Shown piece after piece: positions 7,978 through 14,861 of a DNA stretch of 20,613 nucleotides. Numbering within the stretch: the first letter of the stretch is position 1; each line of letters starts with the position of its first letter. Origin of the DNA: Bacteroidales bacterium UBA4459 (GTDB lineage Bacteria > Bacteroidota > Bacteroidia > Bacteroidales > F082); assembly GCA_002389465.1 (NCBI GenBank), contig DGOT01000142.1, positions 1-20,613 of the forward strand, read 5' to 3'. Both the position numbers and the translations under genes were made by a program. A model generated the notes under the pieces. It did no database searches. It was not told where the DNA came from and worked only from the letters and a program-made list of their open reading frames with translations.

Positions 7978-9058
7978 TAGGAACAAAACATATTGCCTGA
8001 CAGGAAGGTCTTTCTCAAAAGAAAGCCTGATGGCGTATTGCAGCGCAGAGATAAACAGAGGTGAGACTAAAAACTTTAAAAAAGAAGTTTACCGGTTTAT
8101 TCTCGACTGGTTATCTCCTTCAGATTTTATGGATGTTAAAACCTCGGGATCTACGGGAACACCCAAAGAAATACGTTTACAGAAAAAACACATGGAAGCC
8201 AGCGCCCGGGCAACCATCTCTTTTTTCAACCTGAGGCCGAAGGACACCGTGTTGCATTGTTTGCCTATGCAGTTTATTGCAGGTAAAATGATGATGGTGA
8301 GGGCTTTGGTTGGTAGTCTGGATTTGTATTGTATTGAGCCTTCTTCCGAACTGGAATTGATTCCTGAGCAAATTGATTTTGCAGCCATGATTCCCTTTCA
8401 GGTGTCAAAACTGGTGAGCAAGGAGCAAGGCCGTCGGGCACTTTCCAAAATTGAAAAACTGATCATTGGCGGATCATTTGTGCCTACTGATCTCATAAAT
8501 CGGTTACAAAATATCTCCACCCAGGTGTGGCAAACTTATGGTATGACAGAAACCATAACTCATATAGCATTAAGAAGAGTTAATGGTAGTAATAAATCGA
8601 ACTGGTACACAACATTACCGAGTGTTTCAGTGAAGCTGGATAATAGGGGGTGTTTGATAATTAGTGCTGATCATATAGGCGTTAGTAATCTTATAACTAA
8701 CGATCTGGCTGAAATTAATGAAACAGGGAAATTTAAAATTAAGGGCAGGGTTGACAATATAATAATCAGTGGTGGCATCAAATTCAACCCAGAAGAAATT
8801 GAGATTAAACTGTCGGGTGCAATTTCAAACGATTATTTTATAGGAGGTTTAAATGATAATGAGTTAGGACATAGACTGGTGTTGTTTATTGAAGATGAAA
8901 GAACCTTAAAACGAAAAGTATTTGATCTCTGGGAAATGATAGAAGGAAAACTGACAAAACTTGAAATTCCGAAAGAAATCATTTTTATACCATCCTTTAG
9001 CAGAACTACTTCTGGAAAAATAGACAGAAAAGCTACAATTAACAGTTTAAAAATATAG
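7970..9058 (+). CDS. menE: o-Succinylbenzoate-CoA ligase MenE
   Basis: Acyl-adenylate-forming ligase that activates o-succinylbenzoate with ATP and CoA. The phosphate loop TSGSTGTPK is at residues 58-66, the adenine motif appears as QTYGMTETITH, the hinge/A8 region as KGRVDNIIISGGIKFNPEEIE, and the adenylation Lys is K350 in TSGKIDRK. At 362 residues it is much shorter than E. coli or Bacillus MenE (about 450-490); the missing part is N-terminal, a known compact form in Bacteroidota. ATG 7970 lies inside the menC end (8-base overlap). The last third is visibly more AT-rich than the rest of the men genes. It completes the second men block (menB-A-C-E). Confidence 0.92.
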   Translation: MNSRNKTYCLTGRSFSKESLMAYCSAEINRGETKNFKKEVYRFILDWLSPSDFMDVKTSGSTGTPKEIRLQKKHMEASARATISFFNLRPKDTVLHCLPMQFIAGKMMMVRALVGSLDLYCIEPSSELELIPEQIDFAAMIPFQVSKLVSKEQGRRALSKIEKLIIGGSFVPTDLINRLQNISTQVWQTYGMTETITHIALRRVNGSNKSNWYTTLPSVSVKLDNRGCLIISADHIGVSNLITNDLAEINETGKFKIKGRVDNIIISGGIKFNPEEIEIKLSGAISNDYFIGGLNDNELGHRLVLFIEDERTLKRKVFDLWEMIEGKLTKLEIPKEIIFIPSFSRTTSGKIDRKATINSLKI

Positions 9059-9111
9059 TTTTTAAACATTTTTTTTTCTTTTATTTGCAATCAAATTTAA
9101 AAACACTTTTT

Positions 9112-9729
9112 ATGAAAAAAATTAAAATACTTTTTATTGCAATTCTCTTTCCAGTAATGGTTTTCTCACAAGGCGCTGAAATTGTTCCTTTTGTCGGATA
9201 TATGTTTGGCAGCAGTGTAAACTATTATGAAGGTAAATACAAGGTAACTGATGGCATGGATTATGGTGTATCAGTTCTTGTTCCGATTCAGCAGGTCGTT
9301 GACCTGGAAATCAACTATACGCGTATGGATAGTGAGGGAAAATTTACGGCTAACCCTAGCTATCCAGGATACACAGACAAACAGACATCTATGAGTACCA
9401 ATTACTTTCAAATAGGTGCAGTAAAAGCAATTACGCTTCAAAATCCTAAAGTAGTTCCCTTCGGCTCCTTTTCATTGGGTGCCACATGGTTTGATTTTGC
9501 TGATTACCAGGATACCTGGTTGTTCTCAATCACTGCCGGTTTAGGTGCTAAATTCATGTTTTCAGACCGTGTTGGTATTATGGTTCGTGGCCGTTTTATG
9601 TTACCCATGTTTTTTGGTGGTGTTGGTTTTTATGCAGGAACCGGTGGCTCTGGTTTAAGCCTCAACAGTTATGGAGCTATAATCCAGGGAGATTTTAATG
9701 CAGGATTGATTATTAAATTAGGTAACTAA
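9112..9729 (+). CDS. Putative outer-membrane beta-barrel protein
   Basis: A 205-residue exported protein that I cannot assign to a named gene. ATG 9112 starts a clean signal peptide (basic MKKIK, hydrophobic stretch, VFSQG cleavage region near residue 20). An in-frame TTG at 9085 would only lengthen the signal and is disfavoured. The rest alternates polar and hydrophobic residues with many Gly, Tyr and Phe, as in small barrels of the OmpW/opacity-like or outer membrane protein beta-barrel domain group. Barrel ends are suggested by the repeated G.....F patterns. A strong terminator follows 24 bases after the stop, so it is the last gene of its transcript. TTTATTTG at 9080-9087 is one mismatch from a -7 box, so it may also have its own promoter. 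Confidence 0.7.
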   Translation: MKKIKILFIAILFPVMVFSQGAEIVPFVGYMFGSSVNYYEGKYKVTDGMDYGVSVLVPIQQVVDLEINYTRMDSEGKFTANPSYPGYTDKQTSMSTNYFQIGAVKAITLQNPKVVPFGSFSLGATWFDFADYQDTWLFSITAGLGAKFMFSDRVGIMVRGRFMLPMFFGGVGFYAGTGGSGLSLNSYGAIIQGDFNAGLIIKLGN

Positions 9730-9753
9730 GATTAGATATTATAACAACTAAAG

Positions 9754-9785
9754 AAAAACGCCTGTCAGTTAATGGGCGTTTTTTT
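9754..9785 (+). terminator. Intrinsic terminator after the beta-barrel gene
   Basis: AAAAACGCC (9754-9762) pairs with GGCGTTTTT (9775-9783) around a 12-base loop, and the T-run continues to 9785. This is a classic rho-independent structure 24 bases after the stop at 9729, likely ending the transcript that contains the beta-barrel gene and perhaps menB-E. Confidence 0.85.
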
Positions 9786-9872
9786 GTGCCTCCACTCAGC
9801 ATAGTCTCCTGACTACACCGCAAGATACTCCCATCACTTCTTAAATCTATTACTCTTTTCGGTAATACCAGG

Positions 9873-9902
9873 TTTAGCATTTTATAATATTTGCTATATT
9901 TG
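9873..9902 (+). promoter_or_regulatory. Bacteroidetes-type promoter upstream of the AEC permease
   Basis: TATATTTG at 9895-9902 is an exact TAnnTTTG -7 box. A TTTA at 9873-9876 lies 18 bases upstream and is one mismatch from the -33 TTTG. Transcription would begin near 9909, shortly before the 33-codon frame at 9925 and about 130 bases before the permease start. It lies downstream of the terminator at 9754-9785, where a new promoter is needed. Confidence 0.45.
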
Positions 9903-9924
9903 AATTGTTTAACATGCAAACCAA

Positions 9925-10026
9925 ATGAGTGCCCTTCTTATTTTTATCCTGAGTATCATATTGTATTATATGGCAAAGACAGTATATGAGTCATATATTT
10001 TACACGCTGTGACTAAATCTTTTTAA
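9925..10026 (+). CDS. Possible 33-residue membrane peptide
   Basis: ATG 9925 opens a 33-codon frame starting MSALLIFILSIILYY, a single hydrophobic helix, followed by a short polar tail (AKTVYESYILHAVTKSF). It sits between a promoter-like box and the AEC permease, ends 15 bases before the permease ATG, and is in the same frame, separated by a TAA. No clear ribosome binding site precedes it; Bacteroidota often lack one. It could be a leader peptide, a small partner of the permease, or chance. I do not recognise a family. Confidence 0.3.
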   Translation: MSALLIFILSIILYYMAKTVYESYILHAVTKSF

Positions 10027-10041
10027 GGAAAACGTTTTAGC

Positions 10042-10992
10042 ATGAATACTACTCAAAGCTTGGTTTCAGGAGTGATAGTGATGCTGGCAATTATTGTGAT
10101 TGCAGTTTTACTTAAAAATTTTGGCATATTAAAAAAGGATGATAGCCAATTGTTCAGCCGTATTGTTTTGCAGGTCACTCTTCCAGCTGTTATCTTTTCA
10201 TCCCTCGCATTACAACATTTTAGTAATGAGTTCTTATTAATGGCCGGAATAATGGGTGTGATTGAAATAGCAGTGATTATCATGGCCTGGCTGATTGCAA
10301 CTATGTTGAAATTTAAACCGGGCGAAAAAGGAGCACTTATTTTAGTTTCTGCATTTGGAATGACCGCCTTGTTGGGTTATCCAATCATCAGGCAGGTTTT
10401 TCCCGACAATGCATTGGCCATGGAAGAAGCTGTGGTCACCAGTGAATTTGGTGTAGGCTTGCTATTATTTATTTTGGGACCATTAATTGCGATGTATTAT
10501 GGCGAATCAAAGCTTGAGGGTAGGTTTATCATGAAGTCAGTAAAAAAGTTTTTTGTTTCACCCATTTTTGTCGCACTTGTTGCCGGAATTTGTTTTTCCT
10601 TTATTCCTTTTAATCAGGAAAGCCAGGTGTTCACCACTTTCGTTCAATTTTTTAAGTTAATCGGTAATGCCAATTTGTTGATGGTAGCTTTTACCATCGG
10701 GCTAATTATTGAATTCAAACAAATAAAACACATCTACCTGTTTTTGGGTATTGCCATTTTGTTAAAACTCATTGTAAAACCCCTGTTAGCCGTGTGGTTT
10801 ACCGGTGGCCCCCATTTCACTGAAATGATGCGTGAAATTGTGCTTATTGAAACGGCTTTGCCATCAGCTATACTTACTGTTGTTTTTGCAAAACAATATA
10901 ACTGCAGGCCTGAGCTGGTTTCCATGGCTATTATGGTAACGCTAGTATTAAGTGTAGCTAGTGTCAGTTTGATATTTATAGGCTTTTTTTAA
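10042..10992 (+). CDS. AEC-family (auxin efflux carrier-like) permease
   Basis: A 316-residue inner-membrane protein with about ten hydrophobic helices in two halves, matching the membrane transport protein family of bile/arsenite/riboflavin-type and auxin efflux carrier-like transporters. The N-terminal pattern (VIVMLAIIVIAVLLKNFGIL, then RIVLQVTLPAVIFSSLA) is the usual AEC opening, which supports ATG 10042. An AAGGA lies 12 or more bases upstream. Later signatures include ALILVSAFGMTALLGYPI in the first half and IVLIETALPSAILTVVFAKQY in the second. Bacterial members export or import carboxylates such as malate or malonate; the substrate here cannot be read from the sequence. No partner gene adjoins it. 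Confidence 0.85.
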   Translation: MNTTQSLVSGVIVMLAIIVIAVLLKNFGILKKDDSQLFSRIVLQVTLPAVIFSSLALQHFSNEFLLMAGIMGVIEIAVIIMAWLIATMLKFKPGEKGALILVSAFGMTALLGYPIIRQVFPDNALAMEEAVVTSEFGVGLLLFILGPLIAMYYGESKLEGRFIMKSVKKFFVSPIFVALVAGICFSFIPFNQESQVFTTFVQFFKLIGNANLLMVAFTIGLIIEFKQIKHIYLFLGIAILLKLIVKPLLAVWFTGGPHFTEMMREIVLIETALPSAILTVVFAKQYNCRPELVSMAIMVTLVLSVASVSLIFIGFF

Positions 10993-11012
10993 AGTATGAA
11001 AAAGAAAAATAA

Positions 11013-11132
11013 ACATATGATTGTTTGTACTGGAGCGTCAAAAATAAATTTGATGCCCTGAAAAGATTTGATCAGGAAAAAGGCAGAATTATAGAAGTTA
11101 TTGAAACCCAACAGGATAAAAAACGTAAATAA
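11013..11132 (+). pseudogene. Remnant of a short reading frame (C-terminal tail)
   Basis: Between the AEC permease and the next gene an open frame without ATG reads YWSVKNKFDALKRFDQEKG and ends in ETQQDKKRK with a TAA at 11130-11132. Its charged helical composition looks like the tail of a real protein. A different frame starts with ATG 10996 (MKKKNKHMIVCTGA...) and stops at once near 11060. A single frameshift between them would join start and tail into a peptide of roughly 45 residues. TTG 11025 is an alternative start for the tail alone. I do not recognise the family. Confidence 0.3.
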
Positions 11133-11160
11133 AAAATAACAAGTACAAAACTTATTAATT

Positions 11161-12234
11161 ATGAAAAAGAAACAAGCATTCTATGCGGCTATTTTAGTAC
11201 TCGTATTAAGCATTTTAACGATCCAGTTTGGATGTAAAAGTGACAATGACGATTCGATACCTGAACGGAAAACACCGGTTTGGGCCGTAGGAGCCGCAGA
11301 TAGCACAAATTATGGCACTATTCTATACTCTACTGATGAAGGAATTCACTAGACAAGACAGGGAGATAGCACACCCGCATTACTCGGTGTTAGTGTTAAT
11401 GATGTTTGGGCGGTTGATGAAAACAAAGTCTGGGACGTTGGTACGGGAAACGTTATATTAAAAACCACGGACAAAGGCGAAACATAAAACCGGATACAGG
11501 CTCTATTGCAGCGTTCCGATGTTGAACTTTTTTCTATATCATTGATCGGTTCAGACAATATCTGGATAAGTGGTTCTTATGGCACGGTTTACAATTCAAC
11601 AGATGGTGGAAATACATGGACCACTGTTGTTTCTGAAGTTTTCGATAATAAATATTTTCAAGGTATTCAAGCCATTAATTCAAATGTAGTATATGCTACC
11701 GGGGGTTATGAAGGAAGCAATACACGGGGATTTATTGTCAGAACTACCGATGGCGGACAAACTTGGGATTCGATTACTCCGACAGATAATTATAACAAAA
11801 ACCTTTGGATAGGGATTACTTCATCTGATCCAAATAATATTGTTATTTATGGCGGACATTCACATTATATGTATAGCAATGACGGAGGCCAAAACTGGAA
11901 AAATGACTCTGTACCAGATACAGGAGGAACCGGGGGTGCAGATATCAACTGCCTGACGATGCTAGATAATAATACATGGTGGGGCGCATTTGATTATGAT
12001 TATATTGGTTTGACTAGCAATGCTGGTGATTCATGGGATAAACAAACTTCAGTTCCCCCATTGGGTATGTGGTTGCTGGGTATTGATTATTACGATTATA
12101 ACTTGTGTGTTATAGTTGGTTCTAGTACAAGCTCAAACAATGGAAAAATAATTCAAACTTCGGATGCCGGCAAAAATTGGAATCTGAAATACGAAACTGA
12201 TGCCTGGATGCAGAAAGTGTCGTTTATTAAGTAA
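11161..12234 (+). pseudogene. YCF48/BNR-repeat lipoprotein gene broken by two in-frame stops
   Basis: The frame opens with a lipoprotein signal (MKKKQAFYAAILVLVLSIL, lipobox ending in Cys at residue 25) and would encode 357 residues. In-frame TAG (11350-11352, codon 64) and TAA (11485-11487, codon 109) interrupt it; otherwise the frame stays open. Seven repeats of the YCF48/BNR kind can be read: S/TTD.G..W at GTILYSTDEGIH(stop), VILKTTDKGET(stop), YNSTDGGNTW, VRTTDGGQTW, YSNDGGQNW, LTSNAGDSW and IQTSDAGKNW. Both stops stand exactly where the repeat predicts Trp. The downstream part has no ATG start of its own, so a working second gene is unlikely. The intact product would be a surface or periplasmic beta-propeller, related to the photosystem assembly factor fold; its role is unknown. 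A recent pseudogene is the likeliest reading; sequencing error is the alternative. Confidence 0.75.
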
Positions 12235-12244
12235 AAAACTAACA

Positions 12245-12282
12245 AAAAAGACCCTGATAACTTTTGCTATCAGGGCCTTTCT
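12245..12282. terminator. Bidirectional terminator between pseudogene and tRNA-Pro
   Basis: CCCTGATA (12252-12259) and TATCAGGG (12268-12275) form a perfect 8-bp stem with an 8-base loop. On the minus strand it is followed by a strong T-run (complement of AAAAAAG at 12245-12250), ending the tRNA transcript 13 bases past the tRNA. On the + strand CCTTTCTTT follows, serving the lipoprotein gene. Confidence 0.85.
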
Positions 12283-12287
12283 TTAAG

Positions 12288-12360
12288 TCGGAGTGACAAG
12301 ACTTGAACTTGCGACCTCTTGACCCCCAGTCAAGCACGCTACCAACTGCGCCACACCCCG
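12288..12360 (-). tRNA. tRNA-Pro, anticodon GGG
   Basis: The minus strand folds into a complete 73-nt cloverleaf. Acceptor CGGGGTG pairs with CACTCCG (one G-U), D arm GCGC/GCGT, anticodon stem CTTGA/TCAAG around the loop CTGGGGG, and T arm GCAAG/CTTGT with the loop TTCAAGT. The loop places GGG at 34-36, reading CCC and CCU proline codons. The discriminator is A (position 12288) and CCA is not encoded, so it must be added by nucleotidyltransferase. The bidirectional terminator follows at once. Confidence 0.95.
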
Positions 12361-12439
12361 CTCCGATCGCCGAAGCCTTAGCGAAGACGATCACTTTATA
12401 AATTAAACTTGACAAGAACGTCAAATATCTAATCAGTTG

Positions 12440-12469
12440 CAAAAATAGTATATTTTTAAATGAGGGAAA
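12440..12469 (-). promoter_or_regulatory. Promoter for tRNA-Pro
   Basis: On the minus strand TATTTTTG (complement of 12440-12447) is an exact TAnnTTTG box. TTTC (complement of 12466-12469) lies 18 bases upstream, one mismatch from the -33 TTTG. It would give a pre-tRNA leader of about 75 bases containing the GC-rich segment. Confidence 0.45.
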
Positions 12470-12546
12470 ACTTTCTGAAAAGAAATAAACAAGTCAGTTT
12501 GTCAGATTATTTGTTCCGGTCATGGAATTTAATCCTGCGAAACCAT

Positions 12547-12554
12547 TATTTTTG
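12547..12554 (+). promoter_or_regulatory. -7 box upstream of trxB
   Basis: TATTTTTG is an exact TAnnTTTG match 61 bases before the trxB ATG. A TTTG (12510-12513) exists but is too far upstream (33-base spacer). A closer TTTA at 12528 has a short spacer. Position is sensible; the -33 part is weak. Confidence 0.35.
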
Positions 12555-12615
12555 CCGCGGCACACAAATTGATAAGCCATTAACTCAATCTGACAAATAT
12601 TAAAATCGAAATACC

Positions 12616-13557
12616 ATGGAAAAAACCAAATGCCTGATCATAGGCTCTGGCCCTGCTGGTTACACAGCGGCCATTTACGCGGCACGTGCCGACCTGAACC
12701 CTATTGTTTATCAGGGGATGGAACCCGGTGGCCAGCTCACAACAACAACCGAAGTAGATAACTTTCCGGGCTACCCCGAAGGAGTGGAAGGGCCGAAAAT
12801 GATGGAGGACCTGAAAAAACAGGCCGAGCGTTTTGGCAGTGACATCCGCTGGGGTGTGGCATCAGAAGTGGATACCTCCGAAAGGCCGTTCAAAGTAAAA
12901 ATTGATGACGGAAATGAACTGCTGGCCGATACACTCATTATAGCCACGGGTGCCACAGCCAAATACCTGGGTATTGAGTCAGAAGAAAAATTCAGGGGTG
13001 GTGGTGTTTCGGCTTGCGCTACCTGCGATGGTTTCTTCTATAAAGGTAAAGATGTAGTTGTAGTTGGCGGAGGGGATACTGCTGCCGAAGAAGCTACGTA
13101 CCTGGCAAACATGTGCAAAAAGGTGTATTTAATACATCGGCGCGATGAGTTAAGAGCATCAAAGGCCATGCAAAAAAGGGTGCTCAATACGCCAAATATC
13201 GAAATGCTGTGGAATCATGAAGTAAAAGAAATTGTGGGTGTTGAGGAAGGCTTTACAAAAGCACTGAACGGCGTTGTTGTTTTTAACAATAAAACCGGGG
13301 CCGAAAAGAAACTTGATGTGGAAGGATATTTTGTTGCCCTCGGACACACACCTAATACGGATCTTTTCAAAGGAAAACTGAATATTGACGAAACCGGATA
13401 TCTGATCACGAAACCCGATTCAACAGCGACTAACGTGCCCGGTATATTTGCCTGTGGCGATGTGCAGGACAAGCACTTTCGCCAGGCGATTACCGCCGCC
13501 GGAACAGGTTGTATGTCGGCTATCGAAGCAGAACGGTTTCTGGGCGAACAGGATTAA
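12616..13557 (+). CDS. trxB: Thioredoxin-disulfide reductase
   Basis: Low-molecular-weight NADPH-dependent flavoprotein that reduces thioredoxin in the cytoplasm. 313 residues, normal length. FAD-binding GSGPAG at 10-15, redox-active C134-A-T-C137 followed by DGFF, NADPH-binding GGGD at 151-154 with HRRDELRASK from 174 (the two Arg favour NADPH over NADH), and the C-terminal FAD motif GIFACGDVQDKHFRQA. The CATC centre and HRRD motif distinguish it from ferredoxin-NADP reductases of the same fold, which lack the CxxC. It stands alone between a promoter-like box and a terminator, so it is probably monocistronic. Confidence 0.97.
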   Translation: MEKTKCLIIGSGPAGYTAAIYAARADLNPIVYQGMEPGGQLTTTTEVDNFPGYPEGVEGPKMMEDLKKQAERFGSDIRWGVASEVDTSERPFKVKIDDGNELLADTLIIATGATAKYLGIESEEKFRGGGVSACATCDGFFYKGKDVVVVGGGDTAAEEATYLANMCKKVYLIHRRDELRASKAMQKRVLNTPNIEMLWNHEVKEIVGVEEGFTKALNGVVVFNNKTGAEKKLDVEGYFVALGHTPNTDLFKGKLNIDETGYLITKPDSTATNVPGIFACGDVQDKHFRQAITAAGTGCMSAIEAERFLGEQD

Positions 13558-13593
13558 TATCACTGAAATATAAATTCCCCTATTTATAAATTC

Positions 13594-13622
13594 AAGCTGC
13601 TCTGATAGGGCAGCTTTTTTTA
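13594..13622 (+). terminator. Intrinsic terminator after trxB
   Basis: AAGCTGC (13594-13600) pairs with GCAGCTT (13610-13616) around a nine-base loop (one more T-G pair is possible), and the stem runs straight into a stretch of T. It lies 37 bases after the trxB stop. Confidence 0.85.
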
Positions 13623-13628
13623 TCTTTG
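13621..13628 (+). promoter_or_regulatory. -7 box-like sequence upstream of the cation transporter
   Basis: TATCTTTG matches TAnnTTTG exactly and overlaps the end of the trxB terminator T-run. No good -33 TTTG lies 18-20 bases upstream, since that position is inside the terminator stem. It is 160 bases before the transporter start, so it would create a long leader carrying repeat copy 1. Confidence 0.25.
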
Positions 13629-13686
13629 AGAATTAATTCTGCCAACAAAGACATTAAAGCTGAACGTGTAAATAACTAAATAATAA

Positions 13687-13726
13687 AAAGTAAGTCCTGA
13701 AAGCTTTCAGGAGCCTGGCTTAAGGG
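13687..13726 (+). repeat. Intergenic hairpin repeat, copy 1
   Basis: A 40-base element beginning AAAGTAAGTCC, containing the perfect palindrome CCTGAAAGCTTTCAGG (13696-13711), then the smaller interrupted palindrome AGCCTGGCT and AAGGG. Copy 2 in the same orientation at 14862-14901 matches 35 of 40 positions. It lies in the leader region of the cation transporter gene. No transposase is near; it resembles REP-like intergenic elements. Confidence 0.75.
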
Positions 13727-13746
13727 CTAACATAAAATAAAAATTA

Positions 13747-13776
13747 TTTACGATCTCATTGGTTGAGGATCGTTAA
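13747..13776. promoter_or_regulatory. Inverted repeat just upstream of the cation transporter
   Basis: TTTACGATC (13747-13755) and GATCGTTAA (13768-13776) are complementary at eight of nine positions, with TCA/TGA pairing further inside. The centre ends 11 bases before the transporter ATG. It could be an operator for a metal-sensing repressor or an mRNA hairpin near the ribosome site. The function is inferred from position only. Confidence 0.35.
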
Positions 13777-13787
13777 AAGTTCACTCC

Positions 13788-14711
13788 ATGAAACTCGGCA
13801 AAAGGGAAAAGAAAATTGTATTCGCATCTAAAGTAAGCGTTGCCGGAAACGCCTTTTTGTCGGTGTTGAAAATAGTTGTCGGTCTGATGGCAGGAAGTCT
13901 TGCTGTAGTAGCCGACGGAATTGACTCGGCCAGCGATATCATCACGTCTCTCGTCACTTTATACACCGCTCATATCGTTGCCCGACCACCTGACAAAAAA
14001 TATCCTTATGGCTACCAGAAAGCCGACACCATAGCCGCCAAAGTACTGGCATTCATCATTTTCTTTGCCGGTGCCCAGCTGGCACTCTCGTCTATCGAAA
14101 AGCTTTTGGAACCTGAACCGCCGGTTATGCCGGATCATATAGCCGCTTACATCATTATCCTGTCTATCATAGGCAAATACCTGCTTTCGGTTTATCTAAA
14201 AAAAGTGGGAAAAGAGGTGGACAGCGCCATGCTGACCGCCAACGCCCGGAACATGCAGAACGATGTGATCATTTCACTCTCTGTGCTGACGGGGCTTGTT
14301 TTTACATTCATCTTCCAAATGCCCATAATTGATGTGATTACTGCCCTGCTGGTAAGCGGTTACATTATGTATATTGCCTTCAAAATATTTATGCAGACCA
14401 ACCGTGATCTTATGGACGGCGTGGATGATGAGGAAATCTACCGGAAGATCATCGAACAGGTGAAAAGTGTGGAGGGAGCTACCAATCCGCACAAAATAAG
14501 GGTACGGAAAATGGCGCATCTGTACATCATAGCTCTTGATGTTGAGGTGGACGGAACTATCCCGCTGGAAAAAGCACATGAGCTGAGCGCCCGGGTGGAA
14601 AAAAGGATCAAGGGCAACATCCCGAATGTATATGATGTGCTGGTGCATGTGGAACCCATCGGAAATTGTGAAGAGGACGAGGTTTTCGGTGTTTCCGAAG
14701 ATGAACTGTAA
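13788..14711 (+). CDS. Cation diffusion facilitator (CDF) family metal transporter
   Basis: A 307-residue inner-membrane metal/proton antiporter, exporting a divalent cation. Six hydrophobic helices in the first 205 residues are followed by a cytoplasmic ferredoxin-like CDF domain (IYRKIIEQVKSVEGATNPHKIRVRK onward; about 210-300). Transport-site candidates are D46-x-x-x-D50 in helix 2 (ADGIDSASD) and N155-x-x-x-D159 in helix 5 (NARNMQND). The first helix pair lacks the His of typical zinc exporters (HxxxD), so manganese, iron or cobalt/nickel should be considered; substrate is unresolved. ATG 13788 is the natural start, before a short basic N-terminus. Two copies of an intergenic repeat flank the gene, and an inverted repeat sits just upstream. 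Confidence 0.88.
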   Translation: MKLGKREKKIVFASKVSVAGNAFLSVLKIVVGLMAGSLAVVADGIDSASDIITSLVTLYTAHIVARPPDKKYPYGYQKADTIAAKVLAFIIFFAGAQLALSSIEKLLEPEPPVMPDHIAAYIIILSIIGKYLLSVYLKKVGKEVDSAMLTANARNMQNDVIISLSVLTGLVFTFIFQMPIIDVITALLVSGYIMYIAFKIFMQTNRDLMDGVDDEEIYRKIIEQVKSVEGATNPHKIRVRKMAHLYIIALDVEVDGTIPLEKAHELSARVEKRIKGNIPNVYDVLVHVEPIGNCEEDEVFGVSEDEL

Positions 14712-14861
14712 ACTGCCGTTAGATTGTTAAGAAACAATTATCTCCTGAACAAATTCTCATAATTTACTTGCCGTGTTATCCGCCTTTGAGAAAATGCAGT
14801 AATTTTTAATAATTTTCTCAGCAACGGCAACATTTTTTTGCTTTTTTTTTGCTGAAGAAAG

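Larger units (their letters stand above)
12361..12615. other. Intergenic region between tRNA-Pro and trxB
   Basis: A 255-base divergent region. Next to the tRNA lies a GC-rich segment (12362-12392) bounded by GATCG and CGATC with two copies of CGAAG, unlike the AT-rich rest. Promoter boxes for both directions are listed separately. No open frame with coding character is seen. Confidence 0.4.

Noticed and set aside
9713..9919. 68-residue minus-strand open frame across the terminator
   Set aside because: Covers a clear intrinsic terminator and promoter-like box, with no recognisable motif or signal.
9059..12360. Genomic island integrated at tRNA-Pro
   Set aside because: The accessory genes do lie on the 3' side of the tRNA, but I see no integrase, no duplicated tRNA 3' end and no boundary repeat.
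12239..12442. 67-residue minus-strand open frame
   Set aside because: It spans the terminator and the tRNA-Pro gene, so it is a by-product of RNA gene sequence.
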